From Jeotgalibacillus salarius (GTDB lineage: Bacteria > Bacillota > Bacilli > Bacillales > Jeotgalibacillaceae): DNA of 64,000 nucleotides. Below, piece by piece: positions 13,139-23,242 of this stretch. The notes beneath the pieces are model-generated. The model made no database searches and was not told the DNA's origin. It saw only the letters and a program-made list of their open reading frames with translations. The stretch is from the NCBI RefSeq assembly GCF_004405125.1, contig NZ_SORX01000001.1:117460-181459 (forward strand). Direction: 5' to 3'. Made by a program: the position numbers and the translations under genes. Position 1 is the first letter of the stretch. Every line of letters begins with the position of its first letter.

Positions 13139-13378
13139 TCAAGACTTTTTTTGAAAACGTTTACTTATTGTCACAAAATCTATCCGTCCGGCCTGGATGA
13201 TCTCACCATCTGCCTCCACTACCGGAATCATCAGTCCATACTTCTCTGTCCATTCGTCAGACGTATCAATATCACGTTCTTCTATTTCAAAGCCGTGATC
13301 TTCCTGCGCAAGCTCAAGCATTAACTTTCCTTCATCACATAAGCCGCAGTTTTTGCGTGTGTAGTAGTGTACAATCAT
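13139..13378 (-). CDS. Glutaredoxin-like small redox protein
   Basis: A 79-aa thioredoxin-fold protein (DUF836/glutaredoxin-family type). The redox motif CGLC is at about 11-14 after an HYYTRKN strand, and a cis-proline is visible in IPVVEADG. It probably reduces or carries thiols in the cytoplasm; partner unknown. ATG 13378 with GAGGTG upstream is preferred over the GTG that overlaps that site. It lies upstream of cggR in the same direction. Confidence 0.8.
   Translation of the reverse strand: MIVHYYTRKNCGLCDEGKLMLELAQEDHGFEIEERDIDTSDEWTEKYGLMIPVVEADGEIIQAGRIDFVTISKRFQKKS
13151..13165. promoter_or_regulatory. Candidate CcpA cre site upstream of cggR
   Basis: TTGAAAACGTTTACT matches every fixed position of the cre consensus WTGNAANCGNWNNCW. 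It lies about 22 bases upstream of the cggR -35, inside the end of the glutaredoxin gene, a position that would fit activation rather than block. Confidence 0.5.
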
Positions 13379-13439
13379 TTGGTTCACCTCGGGGTTTGAT
13401 AGATTTTATTATAATTGGAAAAAAGGGTGATGGACAACT

Positions 13440-13575
13440 GAAACTTGGATTAGTACCGACACGCACGGGGCTTAATACCAACACGCCGTGTGTTTGTACC
13501 ACGTAAAGTGAGATCACGACCACAACTGCTGAGATAAGTACAACTAACACCGCAGATACGACCCCAGCCCACAAT
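13440..13575. repeat. Word array D (TAGTACCGACAC words)
   Basis: Noncoding gap between clpP's terminator and the glutaredoxin gene. Units of 21-23 bases begin TTAGTACCGACAC (13449), TTAATACCAACAC (13472) and TTTGTACCACG (13493), then GACCACAACT and AACTAACACC. Same period as the other arrays but with different words and no core. Confidence 0.55.
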
Positions 13576-13585
13576 TTATCAATAC

Positions 13586-13619
13586 AAAAAACCGATCCCC
13601 CATTTAGAGAGACCGGCTA
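13586..13619 (-). terminator. clpP terminator
   Basis: CCGGTCTCTC pairs with GGGGGATCGG (wobble pairs) before six T on the minus strand. Confidence 0.65.
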
Positions 13620-13629
13620 ATCGCATTAA

Positions 13630-14232
13630 TTATTTACCATCTTCAGCAAGCTTGTTGCGATCCATGATCTGGTCAACAAGACCATATTCAAGCGCGCGCT
13701 CTGCTGTCATGAAGTTATCACGGTCAGTGTCTTTAGAGATTGTTTCGTAATCCTGACCAGTGCGCTCAGCAAGAATCTTATTCAGCTTTTCACGAAGGAA
13801 CAGGATACGCTTAGCAGCAATATCAATTTCAGTTGCCTGTCCCTGTGCGCCGCCAAGTGGCTGGTGGATCATTACTTCAGCGTTAGGAAGTGCGTAGCGG
13901 TGACCCTTTTCGCCTGCAGCTAGAAGGAATGCACCCATTGATGCTGCCATACCGATGCAGATCGTGTGTACTTTCGGCTTAATGAATTGCATTGTATCGT
14001 AAATTGCCATACCCGCTGTGATACTTCCACCCGGGCTGTTAATGTAAAGGTAGATATCTTTATCAGGATTGTCAGCTTCTAAGAATAGCAGCTGTGATAC
14101 GATTGAATTCGCAACGTTATCATCAATTCCACTGCCGAGCATAACAATACGGTCTTTCAGCAAACGTGAATAAATATCATACGCACGCTCACCGCGGTTA
14201 GTCTGTTCAATTACTGTTGGAATTAAGTTCAT
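13630..14232 (-). CDS. clpP: ATP-dependent Clp protease proteolytic subunit
   Basis: The 14-mer serine peptidase of ClpCP/ClpXP; 200 aa. The catalytic triad S98 (GMAASMGA), H123 (MIHQPLGG) and D172 is at the same numbers as in B. subtilis ClpP. AAGGAGG lies before ATG 14232. It stands alone behind a CtsR-controlled promoter, so it should be induced by heat and protein stress. Confidence 0.98.
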   Translation of the reverse strand: MNLIPTVIEQTNRGERAYDIYSRLLKDRIVMLGSGIDDNVANSIVSQLLFLEADNPDKDIYLYINSPGGSITAGMAIYDTMQFIKPKVHTICIGMAASMGAFLLAAGEKGHRYALPNAEVMIHQPLGGAQGQATEIDIAAKRILFLREKLNKILAERTGQDYETISKDTDRDNFMTAERALEYGLVDQIMDRNKLAEDGK

Positions 14233-14286
14233 TTAAAAATCCTCCTTTAACAATCTAGTGGTTGTGTTGCATCAATATGTACTGTC

Positions 14287-14317
14287 ATCTTACAATGAAG
14301 GTCAAACAAGGTCAAAC
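14287..14317 (-). promoter_or_regulatory. clpP promoter with CtsR operator
   Basis: -35 TTGACC (14310-14315), 17-base spacer, -10 TAAGAT (14287-14292) toward clpP. The CtsR direct repeat GGTCAAA-CAA-GGTCAAA (14300-14316, plus strand) covers the -35 and spacer, matching the CtsR heptad consensus. Confidence 0.85.
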
Positions 14318-14407
14318 AAAATGACTTATTCTTTCTTCCTTTCATCATACCCATCTGAGTGCCTAATTAACAAGTCTAAACCATCTTCTTACCTTATAAA
14401 ACTTCTC

Positions 14408-14436
14408 TTGCAATCCTAAAACTCCTTTATTATAAT
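14408..14436 (+). promoter_or_regulatory. Promoter of tRNA-Arg
   Basis: -35 TTGCAA, 17-base spacer, -10 TATAAT, 21 bases before the tRNA 5' end. Confidence 0.75.
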
Positions 14437-14457
14437 AGAAAAGCATCGTTAAACCAT

Positions 14458-14529
14458 GCCCTCGTAGTTTAATGGATATGACGCAAGATTCCGGTTCTTG
14501 AGATAGGGGTTCGATTCCCTTCGAGGGCG
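14458..14529 (+). tRNA. tRNA-Arg (anticodon CCG)
   Basis: Acceptor GCCCTCG/CGAGGGC, anticodon stem CAAGA/TCTTG with loop TTCCGGT (anticodon CCG, reading CGG), and T-arm with GGTTCGATTCC. CCA is not encoded. A lone tRNA-Arg next to clpP is also found in B. subtilis. It has its own promoter and terminator. Confidence 0.93.
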
Positions 14530-14537
14530 CTAAGCCT

Positions 14538-14571
14538 GGCCGATCACTCTGATGAGTGGTCGGCTTTTTTA
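14538..14571 (+). terminator. tRNA-Arg terminator
   Basis: GCCGATCACTC/GAGTGGTCGGC stem, TGAT loop, then six T. Confidence 0.85.
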
Positions 14572-14634
14572 ATTGCACTTAAAAGCATATGCTCTTTTAT
14601 TATTTTAAATGTTGCAATATCTTCTGGAGAAGTA

Positions 14635-14845
14635 GCGATACACCCGGATTGATGTGCGTATATGTACTGGTGAGCGTGCTATTCGCGCCGGCGACAGTCG
14701 TATTCTGCCCCGTGATCGTCGTTTCCGCTCCGCTGACCGTCGTACCCAGCCCCTCGATCGTCGTTTCCACACATCTCGACCGTCATATCAGGCTCAGTGA
14801 CCGTCTTTTCACTGTAATCGACCGTTACCATCTCTCCACTCACAG
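14635..14845. repeat. Word array C2 (CGTCGTATCC words)
   Basis: About eight units of 21-22 bases, each holding CGTCGTTTCC/CGTCATATC and ending (T)GAC or GAT. It begins with GATACACCCGG, the phrase shared with other arrays. No ORF or core segment accounts for it. It fills the gap between tRNA-Arg and crh. Confidence 0.75.
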
Positions 14846-14865
14846 CTTTTTAAGGTGAAAAATCC

Positions 14866-14893
14866 CTCCCCGGCAATAAACCGAAAAGGGTCC
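14866..14893 (-). terminator. crh terminator
   Basis: CCCTTTTCGG pairs with CCGGGGAGGG (G-U rich), then ATTTTT on the minus strand, directly after the crh stop. Confidence 0.55.
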
Positions 14894-14896
14894 TCG

Positions 14897-15154
14897 TTAG
14901 TTCGCTTCTTCTACATATGCTGCAAGCGTTTGCATTGCAGCGTCTTCGTCAGCGCCATCTGTAATAAGTGTAAAGCTTTCACCGGTACTGAGCGCAAGAC
15001 TCATCAAGCCCATAATACTCTTGGCGTTTACTTTCTTGTTTTCTTTTTGAATATACACATCTGATTGAAACTTTGTAGCTTCCTGAACAAACATGGATGC
15101 AGGACGTGCCTGCAATCCATTTTTCAACTTTACCGTTACCTCTTTTTGCTGCAT
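14897..15154 (-). CDS. crh: HPr-like protein Crh
   Basis: A catabolite-repression cofactor of CcpA (85 aa). It resembles HPr but has Q15 (KNGLQARPA) in place of the PTS phospho-histidine, so it cannot carry PTS phosphate. S46 (NAKSIMGLM), the target of HPr kinase, is present. hprK itself is at 35358-36293. Last gene of the yvcI-rapZ-yvcK-whiA-crh operon. Confidence 0.96.
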   Translation of the reverse strand: MQQKEVTVKLKNGLQARPASMFVQEATKFQSDVYIQKENKKVNAKSIMGLMSLALSTGESFTLITDGADEDAAMQTLAAYVEEAN

Positions 15155-15175
15155 CTGATCTCCCCCTGTCTCAAA

Positions 15176-16123
15176 TTAATTTCCTACCATTTCATTCTTA
15201 CGTAATTTTTCAGCAATCTGATCAATTTTTCTTAGACGGTGATTAATACCGGACTTGCTGACAGCGCCGCCGGAAACCATTTCTCCAAGTTCTTTCAATG
15301 TCACGTCCTGATAAGCCACTCTGAGTTCTGCAATTTCCCGCAGCTTGTCTGGTAAAACACTAAGGCCCGCCGTACGTTCAATAAAACGGATGTTTTCAAC
15401 CTGGCGAAGCGCTGCACCGATTGTTTTGTTCAGGTTGGCTGTTTCACAGTTCACAAGGCGATTCACCGAGTTCCTCATATCTCTGACGATCCGCACGTCC
15501 TCAAATCTGAGAAGTGCCTGGTGAGCACCAATCAGGCTGAAAAATTCGGTGATTTTCTCAGCTTCTTTTAAATAAGTGATAAAGCCTTTTTTCCGCTCTA
15601 TTGTTTTACTGTTCAAATCAAACTGGTTCATCAGATTAGCCAGCGAATCGTTATGCTCTTCATACAGTGTAAAGATTTCAAGATGGTAAGACGACGTTTC
15701 CGGATTATTGACAGATCCACCCGCGAGAAATGCACCTCTCAGGTATGCACGCTGGCAGCACTTTTTACCGATTGTCGCTGGTGAAATATTGTGATTCAGG
15801 CGGAAGCCTTCACCGAGTATATTGAGATCTTCCAGGATCGCACGTGCCTGTTCCACGATTCTTACGATATATACATTATTTTTCTTCAGACGCATTTTTT
15901 TGCGGACCAGTAACTCAACCTGAACCGTGTAACTTTTCTTTATTAAAGTATAAATTCTGCGGGCAATTGCCGCATTTTCTGTTTGTATATTCACCACTAA
16001 AACTTTGTTTGAAAAAGACAGCGATCCATTCATTCTAATCAGCGCAGCGAGCTCCGCTTTTGAACAGCATTCATTTGCCTCAATCTGGGTGAGTTCTTTT
16101 TTCGTTTCTGACGCAAACGACAT
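15176..16123 (-). CDS. whiA: WhiA-family DNA-binding protein
   Basis: A 315-aa protein with an N-terminal LAGLIDADG-like fold ([14 protein letters not shown], about 130) and a C-terminal helix-turn-helix ([19 protein letters not shown]). In actinomycetes it controls sporulation genes; in Bacillus it influences cell division and chromosome segregation. Its position between yvcK and crh is conserved across Firmicutes. Confidence 0.96.
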   Translation of the reverse strand: MSFASETKKELTQIEANECCSKAELAALIRMNGSLSFSNKVLVVNIQTENAAIARRIYTLIKKSYTVQVELLVRKKMRLKKNNVYIVRIVEQARAILEDLNILGEGFRLNHNISPATIGKKCCQRAYLRGAFLAGGSVNNPETSSYHLEIFTLYEEHNDSLANLMNQFDLNSKTIERKKGFITYLKEAEKITEFFSLIGAHQALLRFEDVRIVRDMRNSVNRLVNCETANLNKTIGAALRQVENIRFIERTAGLSVLPDKLREIAELRVAYQDVTLKELGEMVSGGAVSKSGINHRLRKIDQIAEKLRKNEMVGN

Positions 16124-16152
16124 TTGTCTTTTCCGCCTCCCTCTTTCTCTAA

Positions 16153-17133
16153 CTACGCGAACTGATCTGTTGAACCAGTCATTAAGCGAACAACAATTTC
16201 TGCGACACGATCTGTATCATGTCGTATAAGTCCTTCGCGATTAATAATTATTTTATCATAAACCACTTGAAGTCCGAGTCCTTTTAACCGATCCACATCA
16301 AATTTTACCGGCTCCGCCATTTCTTTATCATAAAGTGAACGGATCTCTGCCGGAACGTCTTCATTATTAACGAGCACATAGTCCATAAATTGTTCTCCCA
16401 TGTGCTGATAAATCGCTTCAACATGCTGTGAGGCTGTATAATTCAGTGTTTCACCGGCCTGTGTCATCAGGTTGCAAATATAAACCTTCGGCGCACTGCT
16501 CTTTAATACGGCACTGCCGATTTCTTCTACAAGAAGGTTGGGCAAAATGCTCGTGTACAGGGAGCCCGGTCCTATAATAATCATATCTGCTTCCTCTATT
16601 GCTTCAACAGCCTTCGGAAGTGCTTCCACATGCTTAGGGGATAAAAACACGCGGCTAATTTTCTTACCGCTGAATGGAATTTTCGATTCACCTTTAATAA
16701 TTGTGCCATCTTCCATTTCAGCTGAAAGTACAATGCTCTGATTGGCAGATGGAAGCACACGCCCTCTGACATTCAGCACTTTGCTCATTTCCTCTATACC
16801 GTGTGCAAAATCACCGGTAATTGAAGCCATTGCTGCAATGATTAAGTTCCCCAGTGAATGACCACTTAATTCGTTTTTGCTCGCAAATCTGTACTGAAAC
16901 ATCTCTTCTACCAGCGGTTCAACATCAGACAATGCTGCAATTACATTTCTAATATCTCCTGGAGGCGGAATTTTCAGGTCGTCCCTGATTCTTCCCGAGC
17001 TGCCTCCATCATCCGCTACGGTTACAATTGCCGTAAGATCCAGCGGGTGGTGCTTCAGCCCGCGGAGCAGAACAGACAGGCCTGTTCCGCCACCGATCAC
17101 GACAACTTTACCGTTGCTTTTCGGAGTAGTCAT
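16153..17133 (-). CDS. yvcK: Gluconeogenesis factor YvcK (CofD-like)
   Basis: A 326-aa UDP-sugar-binding protein needed for growth on gluconeogenic carbon and for cell shape, linked to PBP1 placement in B. subtilis. The N-terminal [17 protein letters not shown] and [11 protein letters not shown] motifs of the CofD/YvcK fold are visible. Its ATG overlaps the rapZ stop (ATGA). Confidence 0.96.
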   Translation of the reverse strand: MTTPKSNGKVVVIGGGTGLSVLLRGLKHHPLDLTAIVTVADDGGSSGRIRDDLKIPPPGDIRNVIAALSDVEPLVEEMFQYRFASKNELSGHSLGNLIIAAMASITGDFAHGIEEMSKVLNVRGRVLPSANQSIVLSAEMEDGTIIKGESKIPFSGKKISRVFLSPKHVEALPKAVEAIEEADMIIIGPGSLYTSILPNLLVEEIGSAVLKSSAPKVYICNLMTQAGETLNYTASQHVEAIYQHMGEQFMDYVLVNNEDVPAEIRSLYDKEMAEPVKFDVDRLKGLGLQVVYDKIIINREGLIRHDTDRVAEIVVRLMTGSTDQFA

Positions 17134-18017
17134 GTCTTAGGCAATCCTTGCTTTTTATGAATATCGCGGTGGGTAATCTGAGTATGATAGTCTTTGGCAA
17201 ATGCGCGTGCGATTTGTTCAGTCAGCGCTACAGAACGGTGTTGACCGCCTGTACAGCCGATTGCAATCACAAGCTGACTTTTGCCTTCACGTTTGTAATG
17301 TGGAAGCATGAACTGCAGCAGATCAACCGTTTTTTCTAAAAACTTTTTTGTCTCTGTCCATTTCATTACATACTCAGATACTTCTTCATCCAGGCCTGTC
17401 TGGGCTCTCATATGATCAATATAATGCGGATTCGGAAGGAATCTCACATCAAATACCAGGTCAGCATCAATTGGAAGTCCATGTTTGAACCCAAAAGACA
17501 TGACGTTCACTGTAAATAAAGACTGCTTGTTCACCGAAAACTCCTGGAGAATTTTCTCGCGCAGCTCTCTCGGTTTTAAATTCGACGTATTGTAAATGGT
17601 CTGCGCACGTCCTTTAAGCTCTGCCAAAAGCAGTCTTTCCTGCTTAATACCATCCATCGGCAGCCCTTCAGGTGCCAGTGGATGGGAACGGCGTGTTTCT
17701 TTGTATCGTCTCACAAGTGCCTGATCATCTGCTTCTAAAAAGAGAATGCGGGGCTTCAGCAGTTCATCTTTATCAAATCGATCCAGTGCCTGAAAAAGTG
17801 AGTCAAAAAATTCACGCCCTCTTAAATCCATGACCACTGCCACACGGTTCATCTTATCCCCTGATTCTTTCATCAGTTCAAGAAACTTAGGCAGTAAAGT
17901 GGGAGGCAGATTATCTACACAGAAAAAACCCAGATCTTCGAAACTTTGAATGGCGACTGTTTTTCCTGCTCCCGACATCCCTGTAATAATCACTAATTCC
18001 ATATCTGTTGACATCAT
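17130..18017 (-). CDS. rapZ: RNase adapter RapZ / YvcJ nucleotide-binding protein
   Basis: A 295-aa P-loop protein (GMSGAGKT, residues 13-20) with the C-terminal domain containing [11 protein letters not shown]. In E. coli it guides RNase E to GlmZ; in B. subtilis YvcJ binds ATP/GTP and affects competence. Start at 18017 or the adjacent ATG at 18014, both behind GAGGGAG. Confidence 0.95.
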   Translation of the reverse strand: MMSTDMELVIITGMSGAGKTVAIQSFEDLGFFCVDNLPPTLLPKFLELMKESGDKMNRVAVVMDLRGREFFDSLFQALDRFDKDELLKPRILFLEADDQALVRRYKETRRSHPLAPEGLPMDGIKQERLLLAELKGRAQTIYNTSNLKPRELREKILQEFSVNKQSLFTVNVMSFGFKHGLPIDADLVFDVRFLPNPHYIDHMRAQTGLDEEVSEYVMKWTETKKFLEKTVDLLQFMLPHYKREGKSQLVIAIGCTGGQHRSVALTEQIARAFAKDYHTQITHRDIHKKQGLPKT

Positions 18018-18028
18018 GACACTCCCTC

Positions 18029-18487
18029 TCAGCTTGGATCCAGACGATAAGATAGAAGCTCAAAATCCTTTGTATATGTGAATGTGCCATATATAACGCC
18101 CTGGCCATGAATCACATACTCAAGAATATGCCGGTCTCCTTCAGCCATATCAAGTGACTGAACCGCTTCAACAGGCTGCCACTGTAGAATACCTTCCGGC
18201 GACTCATCCAGAAGAAGACCATCAGCATCTGTTGCCAGAAACGTAAACATCATCCACTCTGAAATCACTTCATTACCTTCTTTAATAATAAACGTAAAAA
18301 TTCCTTTAATTTCAGGATTTTTTACATAAAAACCTGTTTCTTCTCTGTATTCTCTAATACAGGCATCTCTGATTGACTCCCCCGGCTCCATCTTACCGCC
18401 CGGAGCTACCCACCAGTCTCTTCTCGGCTTTTGGAGAAGCAGCGCCTGATTATCTTTTATATAGACACAATTTGTAATTCTTTGCAT
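18029..18487 (-). CDS. Nudix hydrolase (YvcI-like)
   Basis: A 152-aa pyrophosphohydrolase of nucleoside-diphosphate derivatives. The Nudix box is complete: G31, E37, R45-E46, E49-E50, G52. Substrate is not readable from sequence. First gene of the rapZ-yvcK-whiA-crh operon, 11 bases before rapZ. Confidence 0.92.
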   Translation of the reverse strand: MQRITNCVYIKDNQALLLQKPRRDWWVAPGGKMEPGESIRDACIREYREETGFYVKNPEIKGIFTFIIKEGNEVISEWMMFTFLATDADGLLLDESPEGILQWQPVEAVQSLDMAEGDRHILEYVIHGQGVIYGTFTYTKDFELLSYRLDPS

Positions 18488-18610
18488 TTTATCACCTGCT
18501 CATTTTTAGCTCATTCATTTCATTATACATGGTTTCAAAGGCTCTCACAATGAAGCCGTACCGACTCCTTCTCTATCTGTATGCAAATCTCCTTTTCTGT
18601 ATGAAAACAA

Positions 18611-18649
18611 AAAAAGGGCACGGACCTATTCGGGGTCCGTGCCAAAAAA
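18611..18649. terminator. Strong bidirectional terminator
   Basis: Perfect GGCACGGACC/GGTCCGTGCC stem with A and T runs on either side. Most likely ends the trxB transcript. Confidence 0.85.
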
Positions 18650-18772
18650 TATATAGTAAAAGGGGGTCAATTACTTATGGTCTTACTATACCCACTAATT
18701 GTTGCATAGCCATTACAGTTTGGTAACGATTAGATAAAGATTTGGTTATTGAAATTATCTTTATCTAAGGTG

Positions 18773-18905
18773 GCTGTTGATTTCCGCTTCAGGGGGATGC
18801 TTTCCACGCGGCCGGCGGTGAGCCTCCTCATCGCTTCGCGCCTGCGGGGTCTCACCTGTCCGGCTTATCGCGTTGGAGTCACCACCTTCCGCTTCGATCA
18901 ACTCA
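18773..18905 (-). repeat. Structured GC-rich repeat, copy R4 (type I)
   Basis: On the minus strand: inner ACGCG/CGCGT, GCCGG/CCGGC, GGTGAG/CTCACC, apical CGC-GAA-GCG, and GGTGACTCC paired with GGAAAGCATCC. A small hairpin (TAGATAAAGAT arms, 18731-18767) lies just outside. Confidence 0.85.
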
Positions 18906-19032
18906 GTGCAAATTCAAAAATAAAATTTTAAAACGTAACCTTACTATTCAGAAGATCAGTTACTTAATTCACTGTATTAAATGTAATATTAATGTTTTTG
19001 AAGAATTTTTATCTCGTTTTAAAATAAATAAA

Positions 19033-19162
19033 GCTGGTGATTGGAACGATGGACGGAGACTCCCGCCCCAGAAAAGGGACAGGTGAGACCGTGCATGCGA
19101 AGCGTGCAGGGGCTCACCGCCCGGGGGCAGGAAAGCGCAGTCCTCCGTGGAAATCACCAGCG
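19033..19162 (+). repeat. Structured GC-rich repeat, copy R5 (type II)
   Basis: Outer arms GCTGGTGATT/AATCACCAGC, then GGAC/GTCC, GGTGAG/CTCACC, CCCGGGGGCAGG on the right, and apical GCATGC-GAA-GCGTGC. Downstream of trxB. Confidence 0.85.
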
Positions 19163-19184
19163 GTTGTTATAGACCATCATTTAA

Positions 19185-20159
<975 letters not shown>

Positions 20160-20220
20160 TCATAAGTTTAATTTCATAATATATCGTAATTCAAGGTTTA
20201 AAAATCGTCCAATTATCTGC

Positions 20221-21669
20221 CTATGGTAGAAAACGATCGATTTCACCACGGTATTTTGCGAGTGTACCCGGTGATACGCCGTATTTGGCTGCAATTTCTT
20301 TTTGGGGGAGATTCGTCCCTCTTACATTGCGCCATAAATATTCAGCCGCTCCCGCAAGCGCTTCTACATTTTTAAATGGATAGCCCTCAACAGACGCGTG
20401 ATAAACAATGTGGAACCACATATAAAATAATCCCTGATGCGTCTTCTCTTTGAGATCAAAGTGTTTCATCAGCTCTCCTGCCACACTGTGCGCTCTGCTC
20501 AGGGGCGAGTCAACCGGTTCATCAGACTTAAGCATGTCATAATAGTCTTTTTCAACCTGTGTAAAATACGCTGGAGGTGCTTCTTTCAAAATACTGTCTG
20601 ATTCCTGAATATCTTTAAAAAGGATAAACATCCGCTCTTCGGGATAAAATGTTTTTAACTTTTCATCGTTGCGTGTTGTTGCACGGTTCCATGGTTCCTG
20701 CCCTTTTTTCTCAGGCTGATCTTCCATGACACGTTTCCATGCATCCTCTGCAGCTTTTTTGTGACCGGAATGCCAGGCGGAGTGTGAAAGCCAGTAGTAA
20801 AAACCACCATCACCTTCGAACCCTTTTTTCGCAAGGCTTTTAAGCCATCCGTAAGCTTGTTCATGACGCCCCAATAAAGCAAACGTTGCGCCAAGTTTGA
20901 ACCGGTGTTCGATCAGGAACGGCCTTACCGTTTCAAGAGCAGTCACAAGCTCCTTTAATTCCTGATCGCGCCCTTCATAATGATAAAATACCGCTAAATT
21001 ACACAAAGCGTGCAAGTTCCCCGGATTTTTACTGAGCACTTCAGACAAAATAGCAGAAGCCTGCTCTGTCTCACCCTGATAAAAATACGCAAGCGCCAGA
21101 TTATTATAAGCAGACCAGTAATCCGGAAAGCGTTCAACGACGCCTTCGAGTACTTCTATCGCTTCATTAAACTGACCGTCGGCTAGCAGTTTCCCCGCTT
21201 TTTCCTGATGAATGATCAGCTCATCCTGTTCGAATCCTTCTTCAACATCATCATCTTCTTCAAACTGAAGCAGTTCAAGAAGATCTTCAGCATCCTCTGA
21301 AAACTCCCCATCAGGCTGATCATCTAAATATGCATTCACATGACGGTACGCTTCCTGAAACAGTCCCAGATGTGCATAATTATTCGCCATGAAATAGTGA
21401 ATTTCTGTCATTGACGGATCGGTCGACTTAGCAATTTTCTCCAGACGGTCATTGGAATCCTGAAAATGTCCCAGTTCCGTTTCAATCATCGCAATCTGCA
21501 GTGCAATCATTGGCTCTTCCGGCTCAAGCTCAGCTGCTCTGCCTAAATATTTCACAGCTTTCTCCAGCTGACCTTTTTGATAAATGGCCATTCCTCTTTT
21601 ATACAGACTTTCTCCAGTCTGGGTAAATGGCACAAGTTTTCCTCTTTGGTGATCCGATCCTTTTTTCAT
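20221..21669 (-). CDS. TPR-repeat protein with C-terminal HTH-like segment (YvcD-like)
   Basis: A 482-aa cytoplasmic protein of TPR repeats (about 18-330; for example LYKRGMAIYQKGQLEKAVKY and YNNLALAYFYQGETEQA), which usually form protein-binding superhelices. The last 35 residues (PQKEIAAKYGVSPGTLAKYRGEI) resemble a helix-turn-helix. Function unknown; a regulatory or scaffold role is inference. Its place upstream of trxB matches B. subtilis yvcD. Confidence 0.82.
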   Translation of the reverse strand: MKKGSDHQRGKLVPFTQTGESLYKRGMAIYQKGQLEKAVKYLGRAAELEPEEPMIALQIAMIETELGHFQDSNDRLEKIAKSTDPSMTEIHYFMANNYAHLGLFQEAYRHVNAYLDDQPDGEFSEDAEDLLELLQFEEDDDVEEGFEQDELIIHQEKAGKLLADGQFNEAIEVLEGVVERFPDYWSAYNNLALAYFYQGETEQASAILSEVLSKNPGNLHALCNLAVFYHYEGRDQELKELVTALETVRPFLIEHRFKLGATFALLGRHEQAYGWLKSLAKKGFEGDGGFYYWLSHSAWHSGHKKAAEDAWKRVMEDQPEKKGQEPWNRATTRNDEKLKTFYPEERMFILFKDIQESDSILKEAPPAYFTQVEKDYYDMLKSDEPVDSPLSRAHSVAGELMKHFDLKEKTHQGLFYMWFHIVYHASVEGYPFKNVEALAGAAEYLWRNVRGTNLPQKEIAAKYGVSPGTLAKYRGEIDRFLP

Positions 21670-21785
21670 GTATAGCCTCCGTACATTGTATTAACTAATC
21701 AATTCTAGCACGGATTGAAGAGTGTGAAAAGGGGATGAACTCCACGATTTTTGCAGAAGATCGGCAGGAGTGCGGAGGGTGTGCG

Positions 21786-22430
21786 GATTAGGACATCCAA
21801 TATGGCAGGTTGTGCACTCAATCCCGGATGTTGTGCACTCGTGCCGGGCGTGTCGTGCACTCATCGGCCAAAACTGTGCACTCAGCACGCGAAACTGTAC
21901 ATCCGATGCCTGGGCACAGCGAAGCCGCTCTGCGTGCACTTCGGAAACAGGACCTTAGTTTCTCAAAGGCATCAAGCGGGCGGAGTGAACAACTAGAGAG
22001 CGCGTATCGGACACCGGATTGTGTGGTTTGTGCATCCGCGGCCGGATGTTGTGCACCCAACCCGGGCGTGTCATGCACTCATCGGCCAAAACTGTACACT
22101 CAGCACGCGATACTGTGCATCCGATGCCCAAGCACAGCGAAGCCGCTCTTCGTGCACTTCAGAAACGGGACATTAGTTTCTCAAGGGCATCAAGCGGGCG
22201 GAGTGAACAACCAGAGAGCGCGAGTCGGACATCGGATTGTGTGGTTTGTGCATCCGCGCCCGGATGTTGTGCACTCGTGCCGGGTGTATCATGCACTCAC
22301 CGGCCAAAACTGGACACTCAACACGCGAAACTGTGCATCCGATGCCCGGGCACAGCGAAGCCGCTCTTCGTGCACTTCGGAAACAGGACATTAGTTTCTC
22401 AAAGGCATCAAGTGGGTGTCGTGCAACTAC
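21786..22430 (+). repeat. Word array A1: 218-bp superrepeat, three copies
   Basis: Each copy has four to five 21-22 base words (TTGTGCACTC, TCGTGCACTC, TGTGCACTC, TGTGCATCC) followed by a core running from GTGCACTTCGGAAACAGGAC through GTTTCTCAAAGGCATCAAG to GTCGGACATCGGATTGTG. The landmark CATCGGCCAAAAC occurs at 21862 and 22080, and as CACCGGCC at 22298: exactly 218 bases apart each time. 218 is not a multiple of three. Confidence 0.9.
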
Positions 22431-22451
22431 GTTTGGGGCGAATATAACATC

Positions 22452-22545
22452 ATAAAAACATGATCGCGACCACTTCAGCTGCTGATTGCTACAAGTTGCC
22501 TGGTGGATCGCCACAAGTCATGGCCGGATTGCTACCACTATTTAA
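22452..22545 (+). repeat. Short B-type word array next to A1
   Basis: Words GATCGCGACC, TGATTGCTACAAG, GGATCGCCACAAG and GGATTGCTACCAC at about 22-24 base steps. A second word class thus sits directly beside class A. Confidence 0.65.
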
Positions 22546-22569
22546 AAAACAGCCCCAACCCAAACGCAC

Positions 22570-22604
22570 TAAAAAACACCCGCTCCATTTAAGGAGTCGG
22601 GTGC
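22570..22604 (-). terminator. Terminator of the his operon
   Basis: CACCCGACTCC pairs with GGAGCGGGTG, loop TTAAAT, six T on the minus strand. Confidence 0.85.
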
Positions 22605-22609
22605 AGCAA

Positions 22610-23242
22610 TTATTTCGGTTTATGGTGACGCTCTTCAAGTACACTCATCACATCTTCAAGCGGCAGCTTCTGCTCACGCAGGAGAACGAGCGTGTGATAC
22701 AGCAGATCAGCCGTTTCCCATTTCAGTTCTTCTTTATCGCGGTTTTTCGCTGCAATAATGACTTCTGCCGACTCTTCCCCGACCTTTTTCAGGATCTTGT
22801 CAACGCCTTCTTCAAACAAGTACGTTGTATAAGCATCTGCAGGACGTTCCGCGTCACGTTCAGCAATCAGTTGTTCAAGCACTGACAGAATCTGTGTGCC
22901 GGCAACTTTTTCACCGGAGTCAAATACTTTTTCGTTAAAGCATGAACGTGCGCCTGTGTGACATGCCGGTCCTTCAGGCTTAACCCGGACAACGAGTGAA
23001 TCGCCATCACAGTCAAGCGTCATGTCCACAATTCGTTGCGTGTTACCGCTCGTCGCACCTTTATGCCAAAGCTCCTGGCGCGAACGGCTGTAGAACCACG
23101 TTTCTCCTGTTTCAGCTGATTTCTTAAATGATTCTTCATTCATATACGCAACTGTCAGTACTTCTCCTGTTAAAGCATCCTGCACAACTGCAGGAATTAA
23201 CCCTTTTTCATCGAAGCGAATGTTCGCTGTATCAATGGTCAT
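22610..23242 (-). CDS. hisI: Phosphoribosyl-AMP cyclohydrolase / phosphoribosyl-ATP pyrophosphatase
   Basis: A fused HisI-HisE enzyme (210 aa) for two early histidine steps. The N-terminal cyclohydrolase (about 1-110) has the zinc/Mg motif [13 protein letters not shown]...[12 protein letters not shown]; the C-terminal pyrophosphatase (about 115-205) has the EE/D-rich helices [16 protein letters not shown]. Its ATG overlaps the hisF stop. Confidence 0.97.
   Translation of the reverse strand: MTIDTANIRFDEKGLIPAVVQDALTGEVLTVAYMNEESFKKSAETGETWFYSRSRQELWHKGATSGNTQRIVDMTLDCDGDSLVVRVKPEGPACHTGARSCFNEKVFDSGEKVAGTQILSVLEQLIAERDAERPADAYTTYLFEEGVDKILKKVGEESAEVIIAAKNRDKEELKWETADLLYHTLVLLREQKLPLEDVMSVLEERHHKPK

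Noticed and set aside
21810..22394. 194-codon open frame through array A1 (and overlapping frames on both strands)
   Set aside because: It lies wholly in repeat DNA with 218- and 22-base periods that change frame at each unit; no ribosome site and no recognisable domain.
21786..22430. CRISPR array
   Set aside because: The 21-22 base units have no unique spacers of constant size, the words vary, and no cas gene is in the window.
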